From: Callipepla californica brunnescens
Lineage: Eukaryota > Chordata > Aves > Galliformes > Odontophoridae
NCBI GenBank assembly: GCA_023055505.1
Contig: JALIRH010000008.1
Span: forward strand, 6,883,775 to 6,947,774
DNA length: 64,000 nucleotides
Reading direction: 5' to 3'
The position numbers were made by a program, and so were the translations under genes. How positions within the stretch are numbered: the stretch's first letter is position 1; each line of letters starts with the position of its first letter. Positions 13,420-24,560 of this stretch are shown piece after piece. Under the pieces are notes generated by a model. It made no database searches, was not told the DNA's origin, and saw nothing but the letters and a program-made list of their open reading frames with translations.

Positions 13420-14756
13420 CTTACACTGTTTCAAGATTTTACAAATAACTACTAGCATTTGGAAGTCAAAAAACAGGGCAGTTGTGAGAAAGCTGTTCAA
13501 TCAACTCATTATGTACTCATTCCAGAACTTGCTAAACAACTCATAAGCTCAGGTTTGTCAATGTCAGAGGCAGGTTCTGCCCTACAGCACCTCTGAGCCA
13601 GGTGGGAATGCTTTAATTGTGCTCACCAGGCACCAAGCAGTGCCAGGCATGGCTAAGGAAAGGTACTCTTAGTCAGTAGCAGTCTCTTGGATTTTAACCC
13701 CAGAAAAACTCCTGACTAAGCTTAAATTGTACCACTTAAAAGGTATAATGCAAGATCAAGTTCCTCATTTCCCCTAATTTTCTTAGCTAGGCCAATGGCA
13801 TATTCCCAGGACTGCCCAGGACTAGCCTGCTTTAGGAAGCCGTACTGGCCAGTAACACAGAAGGCAGATTACGTGCCTTCTTCCTGGAATCCTTGAATGA
13901 GTCAGAGGAGGAAAAGAAATACGTAAAGGCAGACAAAATTCATTTTGAGCAGAGCAAGTGAAATACATGGACACTAGCATACCCTGCTATAAGAACTATT
14001 GATTGGCAGCATACAAACACTTGGGCAGAGGGATGCTATGTTGATAAAAATAAATAAATATAGGTTTTTTTGCCCAGTTCTACTTGCAGAATATTCCAGC
14101 TTGCCCCTGTGATCAACCAGACTGTTCAAGCTGTTTGAGGCTTTTTTCCTCTTAACTCAAGAAAAAGAAAAACAAATCAGTTAAAGAATCACAGGAATTT
14201 TTAGAAACTAGCAACCACACATGAAGATTTTGTGCCAGCAAAATTTTGTACTAAGATGTTCCTACATCTTAGCAATTGTTCTTCCCTTATCCACTGAATA
14301 TTTTCAGGGTTTCCTTCTCATTTTCATTCTCCTTAGTATTTTTCTTGTGAACTGCTACTAGTTTCTTAACTGTTGAGGACTTTGTCCAAATTTTTTGAAG
14401 TCACCTTCTGTATTCCCTCCATTTGTTTTGATCTTAATTCAATTCCCTACCTTTGTGTCTTTCAGAGACTTGATTTTTTTCCTCCTCTTTTTCTGAGAAG
14501 TGTTGCCTGCAATTGCCCTTTATATAGAAAAAGCTTTCTAGAGTTTATCAGCCATGGCACTGCACCAAAAGAGCTCTGTTATACTGCAAAATTTTATAGT
14601 AGAGACTAAACAATGAATTTTACATGGTTGGATTTAGGGGTGATGTGGTTCTGTTGTTTTGTTTTAAATCTTAGACTCATGGGAACGCAGTAGCTTTTTA
14701 AATGCTACAGAATTGAATTATCTAGAAAACCTATTAAAATATATACGTTATCTACA
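13420..14756. other. Intergenic between two CR1 fragments
   Basis: No feature was recognised. One open frame of 78 codons near 14373-14609 is low-complexity in composition and taken as chance. Confidence 0.7.
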
Positions 14757-15075
14757 ACATAATAGAATGGCTTGGGTTGGAAGTGGACTTACAGATTATC
14801 TAGCTCCAACCCACTGCTGTCTCAGGGGTGGCCAGCCACCAGATCAGCTGCCCAGGGCCCCACCCAGCCTGGCCCTGAGTGCCTCCAGGGATGCAACATC
14901 CACAACTCCCTTGCACAACCCATCCCAATTCCTCATCATCCTCTAAGTAAAATATTCACTCCAAGTATCTTATTTAAGTCTGCTCTTTTAGTTTAAGATC
15001 ATTCTTCCTTCTTCCTTGTCCTATCACCATCAGGCCACACTAAAAAAAAAAAAATTGCTCTGCATCCCTGCTGTA
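14757..15075 (-). mobile_element. CR1 LINE 3' end, minus strand
   Basis: It starts on the plus strand with AATAGAATGGCTTGGGTTGG (the reverse complement of the CR1 terminus). It continues through ATCTAGCTCCAACCCACTGC, CTCCAGGGATGCAACATCCA and CTTCCTTGTCCTATCACC. A run of A near 15041-15054 sits where CR1 copies have a short CTAAAAAG. It is a truncated copy. Confidence 0.88.
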
Positions 15076-16583
15076 TCATACAAAGCAGCTTGCTTCACCT
15101 CATTTCTAATAGAATCACTGCCCCTTCTAATCAATAATGGCTGCACATACCTGGTATGTAGTACAGCACACAGCAAGCAGAGTCCTGTTTTATAGGTGTA
15201 AGATCTATATGCATAAGAAAGGATGCAGCAGCTGCTAGAAATGCAGAACAGGCTAGGTTTTTTGGCAGTGGATCAGTGGCCCTCACTGCCAGGATTCAGT
15301 TTCATTTCCTTTCAGATCTCTGCTCCTGGAGAGCAGAGCACAGGAGCGCTACCAAGCAAAGTTGACCCAAAGATCAACCTTAATCTGGTTTGTCATGGGA
15401 GAAAAGCACTACAAGAATATGCTCATCTCCACGGTCTTTTTGAAAACACTCGTGTTCTTTCAACTAATTTAGTTATAGCAGAAAGGTATTTAAACATATA
15501 TATTATATATACATAATAATATGTATATTATACACACACACACATACATACCGTGATGTGTCCCTTCTCAGAATGAGGTCTCATAACATACCTCTTCTTA
15601 AGTATACGTATATAATATATATAGTATTATATATTATATATATCATACATAATAATATATAATATGATATATAATATAAATTATTATAAAATACTATATT
15701 TTATAATATATATTATTTTATCCTACAGATCACAGTCAAGTTAAGAAGAGAGGAATGTTATGAGACCTCATTCTGAGAAGGGACACATCGCGGAATCTCC
15801 ATATTAGACACTACTGAATATACTGAATGCACAGAAATTTCACTAATGCCCAGATATTTAAAGAATTTATGCCAGATATCAGACTGATATCCACAAAAAG
15901 TACTTGTGTGGTAACTGCAGGATCACACTCTGTAAGCAGTAAGCCATCACTAGTGCCAGTGCTCAAACAATTACATACTTGCAATTGGTTTCTGAACAAG
16001 CAAATTTAGAAGTGAAATAAATTCAAAATGACTCAAAATAAAATTGTAGCTTCAAGGTTTCTCACTGAAAAAAAAAAAAAAAAGCCAAAAAAATATTAAA
16101 TAAAATAGTTTGCATCACGATGAAAATAAACCTTTTTATTTTAAGATATTTGAGAGGGCAAACACATTTTCTTATTCACATCTACAGCACACACCCCAAA
16201 AGCAACATTTTGAAATCATACATTCTTAGTCTGAAACTATTTTCCTATTTTGTTACTAACTTAGTTACTGTTTTTATCCTCCTTGAACACCACTGGTCTT
16301 CATTTTTTGTACCAGACTATGCCACAGGTTTTTAAAAAAAAGTCATTCAGAAAAGAACTGTTCTCAGACCATTTACTAGTACCTTGCTGGTTACTATATC
16401 CTATAGAGAGATGCAAAAATACCCATGGAACCGCTTCTGTGGGTGAAAAAAATTGACAAGTTCAACCTTCACCATTAGCAAACAGGAAAACGGAATGAGA
16501 TCTTAGGGTGAGTTTTCAGTGTGCATTCTTCACCCAGTGCTATCAGTTTTGCTTTAGATCACACAGGGACAAACATTAAGGCC
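15076..16583. other. Intergenic with AT-rich hairpin cluster
   Basis: Apart from the long inverted repeat listed separately, it holds TA-rich and CACACA stretches (15495-15550) and an A run at about 16069-16083. No gene was seen. Confidence 0.7.
15551..15793. repeat. Long AT-rich inverted repeat (hairpin) with 51-53 bp arms
   Basis: The left arm 15551-15601 (CCGTGATGTGTCCCTTCTCA..) and right arm 15741-15793 are reverse complements. They differ at two substitutions and one 2-base indel. The 139-bp spacer is almost pure A/T and is itself full of TATA-type palindromes. No clear target-site duplication flanks the arms. It may be a MITE-like insertion or an inverted duplication seeded by the AT-rich DNA. 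Confidence 0.9.
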
Positions 16584-16895
16584 AGTAAAAATCGTTCGCC
16601 TTTATCTCCTGCCTTGTTTTTCTTTCCTCCGTTCACAATAGCAGCCTCCCTGGTGTGGGATAATTCCCTATAAAGATCTGTCTTGCTCTCTGTGTCCTAT
16701 GTTGTTTTTCCCTCTTTTCACACCACAAGCCTCCCTTGAGTGGAATAATGCCCTGTAAAAGCTTAATAGGGCATGTGCTACACATTGTCTATTTGTGTTT
16801 TAAATGCCTTCCCTAGTGTGGTATAAGACCCAGTAAAAATCTGTCCTATCTTTATGTTCTGCATTGTTGTTTTCTGTTACCACTGAATTCTGCAG
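16584..16895. repeat. Degenerate tandem array, about 3.7 copies of an 85-bp unit
   Basis: Units begin at 16584, 16669, 16754 and 16832 with (A/T)GTAAAAATCTGTC-like starts. Each has a T-rich middle (TTGTTTTTC) and ends GCCTCCCTGGTGTGGGATAA-like followed by CCC. Lengths are 85, 85, 78 and about 64 or more. Copies are clearly related but diverged. No coding role is seen. Confidence 0.8.
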
Positions 16896-19800
16896 CCGAG
16901 CAGCATCTGATCCTTATAAACAGCAGCAATATAAAAACAAGTACTAACATCATGAAAACAAATGTTATTCTTAATTGTAGAACAAAGTGTGCCGGTAAGA
17001 ATAGGTGGGATTCTGCATAAACCACCACTAGTGGTAAGTGCTTGAGCTGGAGGAGACCGAGAGACCAGCATACCACGAATCTTGCAGCAGACATTCAAGT
17101 AGTGTACGTGTACAGAACTCACAGCTTCTCTCATCCCTGTTTCTGCATGCAACAAAGAGAAAAATTAAACTCACAGATGTGTTCTCTCCACCTAGAGAAA
17201 ATAAGAGCATCTGTTCTGGGCTGACTCCATCTATTTGCTATCTTTTCCAGCCTACTCAGGGAGCAGACAAATTTAGTGGCAGGTCTGTACGCAGAGAGCT
17301 CTCCATAACCCACAGTAACAAGAAGCCTGGATATGGTAGATAATGGAAAAGTATGAACGATATAGGTGCTATTTTTGCAGAACACACTATTACAATGCCA
17401 GACAAGCTCAGGCCCAACAAAGCTGCTCAGCTCTTACTCAGCTAGTCCCCGTATCACGTTCACCCCACCTTGCTTTCTCCCCTTTCTGTCAGCACTGTTC
17501 ACGCTCATTCCCGATTGATGAAAGTTTTCTAGCTAAAAAGAAGTGTAAAAAACAAATCCCAACAACACAGCAGTTAGACGATCATTTTTAGTCACTTTAC
17601 TGCTTTATATACTTTCTGTGGCAGACCAGCATTTATTCTGAAGTAGTTTTCTGGCCTAAGCTAATGAGCAATGAGTGTGACGAATACTGCTGTTAGTGAT
17701 TGTGCATTTTAAGGCAATTTTAGAGAGCATGATCTCTGTAGAAATAGCCAAGCACATTTTGCTTCTCATATATATAACTTCAGTCTCAGTGATAAAGTCC
17801 CATTAAGGATATCCTACCCTCTTGACTGGGGTTTTTATCTTTGCTAATGTAATGCCAGTGGCTCTGATGCAACGTGAATGTCCTTGGACTGATTTAATTG
17901 GGCAGAATCCTTTGAAATATGCCACAGGCTAATTCACTTTGAGGGTTAAAACAATGAATCCCTGTAGAAAATAATATATTAGTGAGTAAAAAGATGAATT
18001 AATGGCAGTACTCTACAGCGACCAGAGCAGCTGAATTAATAACATAACAAGGTTTTATTATGGCTTGAAAATTACAGCTATGATGACACTGTGAGTAGGC
18101 CATCCTTCCCCTTTATTGGACCTTTGTAGACACAGTAATCCTTTGGCCTCTGGGGAATTTGTTCTCCCAGGACAATCAGGCAAGGTTACTCCATTTACAG
18201 GACCATCTCCGCCCTTTCTGAAGCACCTGCCCATCTCCTTCTCTTGCATTTCTACCCCTCCACTCCTTCAAGCTCACACATAAGTTACGCACCAAAATAT
18301 CCACATTATACCTCTGCCTGTGCACATCAGCAGCCTGGAACTTGATCATCTCAACTTCAAACTACAGTTTTCAAGGGAATTAATGAACTGTCATTCCTTG
18401 CACTAAAATAAACAAGTAAAAAATGCAGTAAATAAGTTGGCATAAACAAAAAAAAAAAACCCAACAACTTAAGGTATACCAAGAAATCAGAAAGCAAATT
18501 CTGCCGCTATATTTTACAGCATAAAGCTGGAATGGTTCACTATACTACAAGAGAAAAGCAGATTTACACTCAAGTGGCAGTGGACAGACTGCACTGTGTT
18601 TCCCATTTTTCTAATAGCATTGTTCAAAGACGAAGCTCTACTTGTGGACACCCAACTGAAATATTCATCTTAGCATATCTTTTTCTACCCTGCAGCAAGA
18701 ATTTTGGGGAGAAAAATCTTTCAGCTATAGCTTCCTAGGAAGCAAGAGATATCCAGTATCACAGAACCAACAATAAATTTTTACCAGCATTTCTACGTAC
18801 TAGAGCTGTTGAGTACTAGACTCATACATCAGTGTTGCCCATGATGCTTCAACGCAATATTCTAGAGCTTTTTCACATGTCGCCTTTGTTAGTGTAATAA
18901 GCAATTTGTGTAACTATTCTTCACCATTTCAAAATAATAACAAAAAAAGGACCAAAAAAAAAAAATCAACATTCAGTTTCCAAGTCCCTGAAAGAATGTG
19001 ACAGGAAGAGATCTGTAAAGAGAAGCAGTACCATGGTAAAAGACAACAAATAGGAAAGGCAAGCAATTCAGTGCAATAGCTTTATCCTTAAATCTGAAAT
19101 TGCTTTCCACCATACTTGAACCTTCTTTACCTCACACACAATGATCACTTGGCTGCATTTTCTAGATATTTCTATTCTATTTCATACACACTTCCTGTAA
19201 ATGGGGATTAGGCCATTTCAATCATGACCTGCTCACACAACAATTACTCAGGCAAAAGAGCTATTAAAATCAATGGGATAGCTTGGCCCATTTAGAGAAC
19301 ACAGAATAAAATTTATTACTGCTGGCATTTTCCTAAACCTGTATTATTATGGATACTGAAAAGAGTCTTTTACTGTGCAGGCTTTCATAGGCCATAATCC
19401 TTTCTGTAAAAAATTGTTATGTTGGACACAGATCAAAATGATTTGGGCAAAAGCAGGGCCTAGAGCTCTCAAGGTGAGAACGTGGAGCTTGCTTTGCTCC
19501 AGGCTGTTTGAGATGCATCTGCAGAGCCGCTAACCTCTCTGCACCTGGATCCCCACCTGCCTTACACTGAATTTGCTCAGTGGGACTGGTACTTCTTCAG
19601 TCAAAACAGCATTGATCTATTGCTGCAAATGGGTAAAGGTTTGAAGTATGCATAGAAACACTCAAGCTAGTACTTACAGGGGAGGGGGAAGAATGTATTG
19701 GTAATAACAGCAGTGGAAAAAAACACCACAGTGAAATGTGAAATGAAACTAGAAACTAGTAATTCACGTAATTTAGACTAGAACTAAAATGCCTATTTTT

Positions 19801-20264
19801 AAATAGAGAATCTAATTAAGTCATTAGAAGACATTAGCAAGGAATGGTTTAGCTTCCCAGTCACTTAAGTCTTCAAATCCTTCTCATTTGCATGTTTCCA
19901 GTATATTTCCTTCTGTACAAATCTTTCCAGATGCAGTATCACTTAAACAGAAGTACTAGTTTTAATGCCAAAATTGCCAGTTCAGGTTCTCTGACCTGTA
20001 TCAATGCGATGTCAGATGCATACTAATGAAGATCTTCTCTTACTTCAGAAACTAAAAATCTCCTGATTAATTCCGAAGCAGTGTTCTGGAGATCAAAAAG
20101 GAAAATGCTCAACTGAAGATTTTCCAGTCAACTTTTGAATCAAACATTGCTTCGCATTTTGTCTATCAGAATTGAGGTGTTTACATTGAACAGAACTTTA
20201 ATCTTTAGTAAACATCTTCAAAAGCAGCTCATGCAAGGAGATACCTAGTTTAATTCCAAAAAGC
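16896..20264. other. Intergenic
   Basis: Contains many overlapping short frames around 16850-17590 on both strands, which is a sign of chance rather than a gene. The candidate element at 17760-18060 is listed separately. Nothing else was recognised. Confidence 0.65.
17760..18060. promoter_or_regulatory. Candidate distal regulatory element 3' of EPHA4
   Basis: Repeat-free and non-coding, with multiple homeodomain-type cores such as GATTTAATTGG, GCTAATTCAC and AATTAAT (18034-18040). The texture resembles a conserved noncoding element, but conservation was not computed. Confidence 0.22.
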
Positions 20265-20549
20265 AGAATTGGAATGGATCCTTAAAGGCCATCTAGTCCA
20301 ACGGCCCTGCAACTAACAGAGACGCCTACAGGTCCATCAAGTGCTCACAGCTTGATCCAACCCGACCTTGGATATCTCCATGGACAGAGCATCCGCCACC
20401 TCTCTGGGCAACCAGCACCAGTGCTTCGCTACCATTATTGTAATAAATTCTTCTTACATCCAGTCTAAATTTCCCGTTGTAGTTCAAAAACATTTCTCCT
20501 TGTCCTATCACAAAAGGCTGTGAAAGAGTCCATCCCTTTATTTCTTACA
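20265..20549 (-). mobile_element. CR1 LINE 3' end, minus strand
   Basis: It reads on the plus strand AGAATTGGAATGGATCCTTA, then CCATCTAGTCCAACGGCCC, CTCCATGGACAGAGCATCCG, CCACCTCTCTGGGCAACCAG and CTCCTTGTCCTATCAC. This is the reverse complement of a CR1 3' end. It is an old copy with many substitutions, and chance ORFs inside it are not genes. Confidence 0.9.
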
Positions 20550-22149
20550 GCATTCATGTACATGAGACTCAAAACTTAGAATTGATAGTAACAGACCCAG
20601 CAGAGCAAGAGAGAAAACAAGTTGTCACTTATTTGAGACAGGGCAACAAATCATGAGTTGCTTTTGGGAAAAACTGCTTGTGTCAAAGCAATGAAATTAT
20701 ATACCTTGAGCAGAAATGGGAGTTTTTATGATGTCCCTCAGGCCAGTATGCTATGAACAGCACATTGTCAGTTCCAGGAGTGTGGTTGGAGCCGGTAATC
20801 TTCAGAGATTACAGGTGAGGGGGCAGGCCTGCCATCTCACACTAAGAAAATGCTTGCTTTCTTTAGCTTACAGTTCTTCACAAACACTACCTTACATTCG
20901 TTTTCAAGCCGTCATAAATTGGACCTTCAGAATCAGGTTTTCTTTGAGGTTTAAAGGTTGAGTTATCGGCACTCCTTAGGGGAACAGTTGACTAAACTTC
21001 CGCATCAGAGTAATCTGGAGTGTTTTGCATGCAGCTTTCAGATCAGCTAGTTTGTCTAATGAATGAGATGTGAAATGAGTTCCTAGAGCTCAGAAGAAAG
21101 CTGAAGGAGCATTTCCTAGTCTCTCTGAAACCCATGGCATTAGCCTTGCATACCCTATTTCATGTCAGAACATAACAAGCACCTAGACAAACCAATCCAT
21201 CACCAAACCTTCTGCTGTGCATTAGCAGACAAAAGCAAGGGAGAGGGCTGGACAAATTTTTTTTGAAATTTGAGAATTTTTAAGGAAAATAGAGGCTGAC
21301 ACGTTAAGCTTTTGCCAGCATAACAGCATCTGCTGAAGTTCTAGTTTTCTGTACTGAGAAAAGCCTCATACAAATGCAAGGTAAGATATCCCTAGGGCTA
21401 TGAGCTGTTTCTATTCGAGAACCATAGAAAAGAAACTGGTAAATGCACTTTTCTGCCAGTATAATGGGAGTCCAGACTATGCCTGTTTGCCAGTGCAGGC
21501 ATGTCAGTATTGCTAAAAAACACTGAAGGTGCTTAAAATTATATTCAAGTACCACAGTCTGAACTTTTGCCACAGGTAGATCATTGCAGGAAATGAACAC
21601 AAACTCAGATTAAAGGAAGAAAGAATGTTTCTCAGTTGCAAACTGCAAATGCTCTGTCACTTATTTGCATACATAAATGTAGAGCAGAACAAGTGGGTGC
21701 CACCCTAGTGTAAGTGCTTTTTATAAGCTATAATACTGTTATGATTTCCATATATAATGTCCCATACGTAAGCTCTGAAGAGTTTCCCCACAAATTCCCA
21801 GGCCTGCTGCTACCAGCTGAACTGGGCTCTTTCCCTCTCACACAAATACTTTACAAAAAAGAGTGCAAATAGAGCAGAGACCCGCAGTAGAAAGCTTCCC
21901 CAGGCCAAACTGGAACTTCACTAACATCTATGACAACCCCTTGTTTTATGCCTGTAACGTCCCACACACTGCTATTCAAAGATACACGGTGTGTAAGAAT
22001 GCAGGTCTGCTTTGGGTTATCTCTCCACAGCAAACACAACTGGCAAGGATGAAGAGTTGACAGAACTCATAGACAGTGCAAATGCGGGAAGTCACATCAG
22101 ATGTGAGCAAAGGCTCATTTTTCTCATAGCACAGAAGAACCCAAGCATT

Positions 22150-22174
22150 AAAAAAAAAAAAAAAAAAAAAAAAT
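22150..22174. repeat. Poly(A) run, 25 bases
   Basis: A 25-base A run with no recognised retroposon attached. Confidence 0.9.
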
Positions 22175-24239
22175 CAGAACAGCATAAGCTTTCAGAGAAA
22201 GCAGAGGGAGCCAAAGCTGGCCTTACTGCAGCCTCAGATGTTTCTCTCTAATTACCAGAGAAGCTCTTCCTATTAAATGCCATCAGTCACATTTATGCAT
22301 TGATATTCCTAGGTGAGTGAGCATAAAAATCAGATTGCATCTTCATGGTATTACAGATATTTGGGAAGCATCTTCTTAGATAACAGATGACAATTAAAAC
22401 TTGAAATCATTCATCGCAACAGAACTCCATCTCAGGCAGAGCACTCAGAGCTCACAAGGTCAGCACTTTAAAAAAAAAGCAGAAGCAACAGTAACTGCAG
22501 CTATTCAGAGGTTTCCCAGCATCTCAGATTCACTCAAGGCTCATATTAGAGGTTCTCTCATGACTTACACAGTTTTTTAGTGAGCTGCATTCTGATGCAG
22601 AGCTCTAGAAGAAACAAATCACATCACTCTGTGAGCAACTCTGAAACCAAATCCTTCGAGCATTGCCCAACATTTGAACTCTCTCACCACATAGTTCTTC
22701 TGCAAACAGCCTTTGTTGCTAAAGTCACAGTTAAGTAGCGATCCTATTTGTCATTTACACTTCATAGATATAAACAGATAGATAAAAACCCATCAGTACT
22801 GTGTGGCACCCAACCACTATTGACTGGCAGTAATTAAATCCTGATGTAAAACTGCTACAGTATTTCTCAAAAATGGGAACAGATTTTTTTTTTTGCAACC
22901 ACACCATGATGAAAATATGACAAGTTCCATAAACCAAAGAAGCACACACTTCACAGAAAACTTCCTCTACAATTTAAATATACGCTATCTCAATTTTCCA
23001 GCAGCATTACAGAGATGAAACCACCATTTTCTGGTATCACTATTCTTGTCTACTTTCATCATTAGTAACACAGCAGGTATCAGGTGAATTGTGGAGTAGA
23101 AAACACAAGAATTGTAATAATGAAGCACAAGGCTTATGAGTCTGCATTTCTGTTTCCAAAACTAGCACAATCACTTAGTTACAATACACAAATCATAGCC
23201 TCTTGTGTTTTTTATAAACTATTCTCTAATTACTATTGGTACTTTAAAGCATCTTCTGGTAATTCAGTAGCATCATTTCTTTCTGGGGGTAGGTATTAAT
23301 ATACAGTTACAGCACGAGTTGTTTCAAGCTGTTCTTAAGTTATAAAGTTGTTCAATGTATTTGGAGCATGGGGAGGGACACATTTTGCTTTTTCCTGGGT
23401 CAGGTCTGCTGCATAGAGAGCCTTTATCTTCTCTTCAAACCATGTTACTAGCTACCCTGAAAAATCACTTCACAAGGAAGAAAACCTCCCCTTCAGTTCC
23501 AGAGTATGTATATTCACCATGGAGTTGGTCATGATAGCTTGTCAGTATGTTTGAGATGAAGAGAGCTATTTGGTCTGCAGGGGCATAAATTGACAGCAGT
23601 TACCATGTTCAATCAGGAGTCACAGTGGCTACTGGAAAGCAAAATCCTTGATTGAGCTGGCTTCAATCCAGTGAAAAGCAGTTCTAACTCAGGGGGAGCA
23701 CACAGATACAAGATTTCCAAGAATTATCAGCACCCCCAGCTGGGGGGGGTAATATTTTTAAAGAAACAGCCTGAATCTCAGATAAGCACCCGTGAAAACA
23801 AAGGGCTCTCCTTGGCGTCAAGAATTTATGAATACCAGGCCATTTGGACTAAATGTCTTCACAGCAACTGAGCTTCCTTGAAAACCTGACACATAAATTA
23901 CCCAGGAAATATAGCGCCTACATAGGCTCCTTACTGAAAGCATGATGACACCAGCTACCACTTACTTAAAACCAGTGCATATCATTATGTCAGAGCAATT
24001 GCTACCCTGATACATACCTTATTAGCGCTTATTTATTATCAGTGTTAAGGAGGTTAACTGCAGCATTGTTGCCTTTGCTACTGGGCTTTATTGCATGGCT
24101 GAGACACAGAGTTCCGGGTAAGCTCAGGCAGCATAGGAAATAACAGAGGCTGTAGCTCAACAATAAATATCCTCTAAAGGAATATAACAATCAGGCAGGG
24201 AAAAACAAAGCAAATTTCTTCAGAGGAATATTGAGAGAG

Positions 24240-24560
24240 GAAAACTACAGCATTTACTCTGATGGGAATTAGATGAATAACTCACAAAGGTCATTCATCT
24301 GAGAAATTTAATTTTTCTGTTGCAGAATAACTGTAGAGGGTGTGATCTTCTCTTGTTTGGCAGCTTCCCAGAACTCTTCCATTTCATGTTATGGCTTGAT
24401 TGTTATCAGTTGCTGTGGAAAGTCATTTCTCATTGTACAGGTAGCATTAATTAGTTGCTGCCCAGTCAGGAAAGTTGCCATGTAGTACAGCTGATCTATC
24501 ATTGAATTATCTCAAAAGCACTTCTACTACAGTTATTCACCACCAATTGGAACGTTCACA
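24240..24560. promoter_or_regulatory. Candidate distal regulatory element 3' of EPHA4
   Basis: Repeat-free sequence with TAATTA (24448-24453), a CTTGATTGTTATC segment resembling PBX/HOX sites, and CAATT/ATTG motifs. There is no open frame of note. This is inference from motif density only. Confidence 0.25.

Noticed and set aside
16852..17591. Cluster of about nine overlapping short ORFs on both strands
   Set aside because: Simultaneous openness of many frames reflects composition, not coding. No splice-linked exon pair could be proposed.
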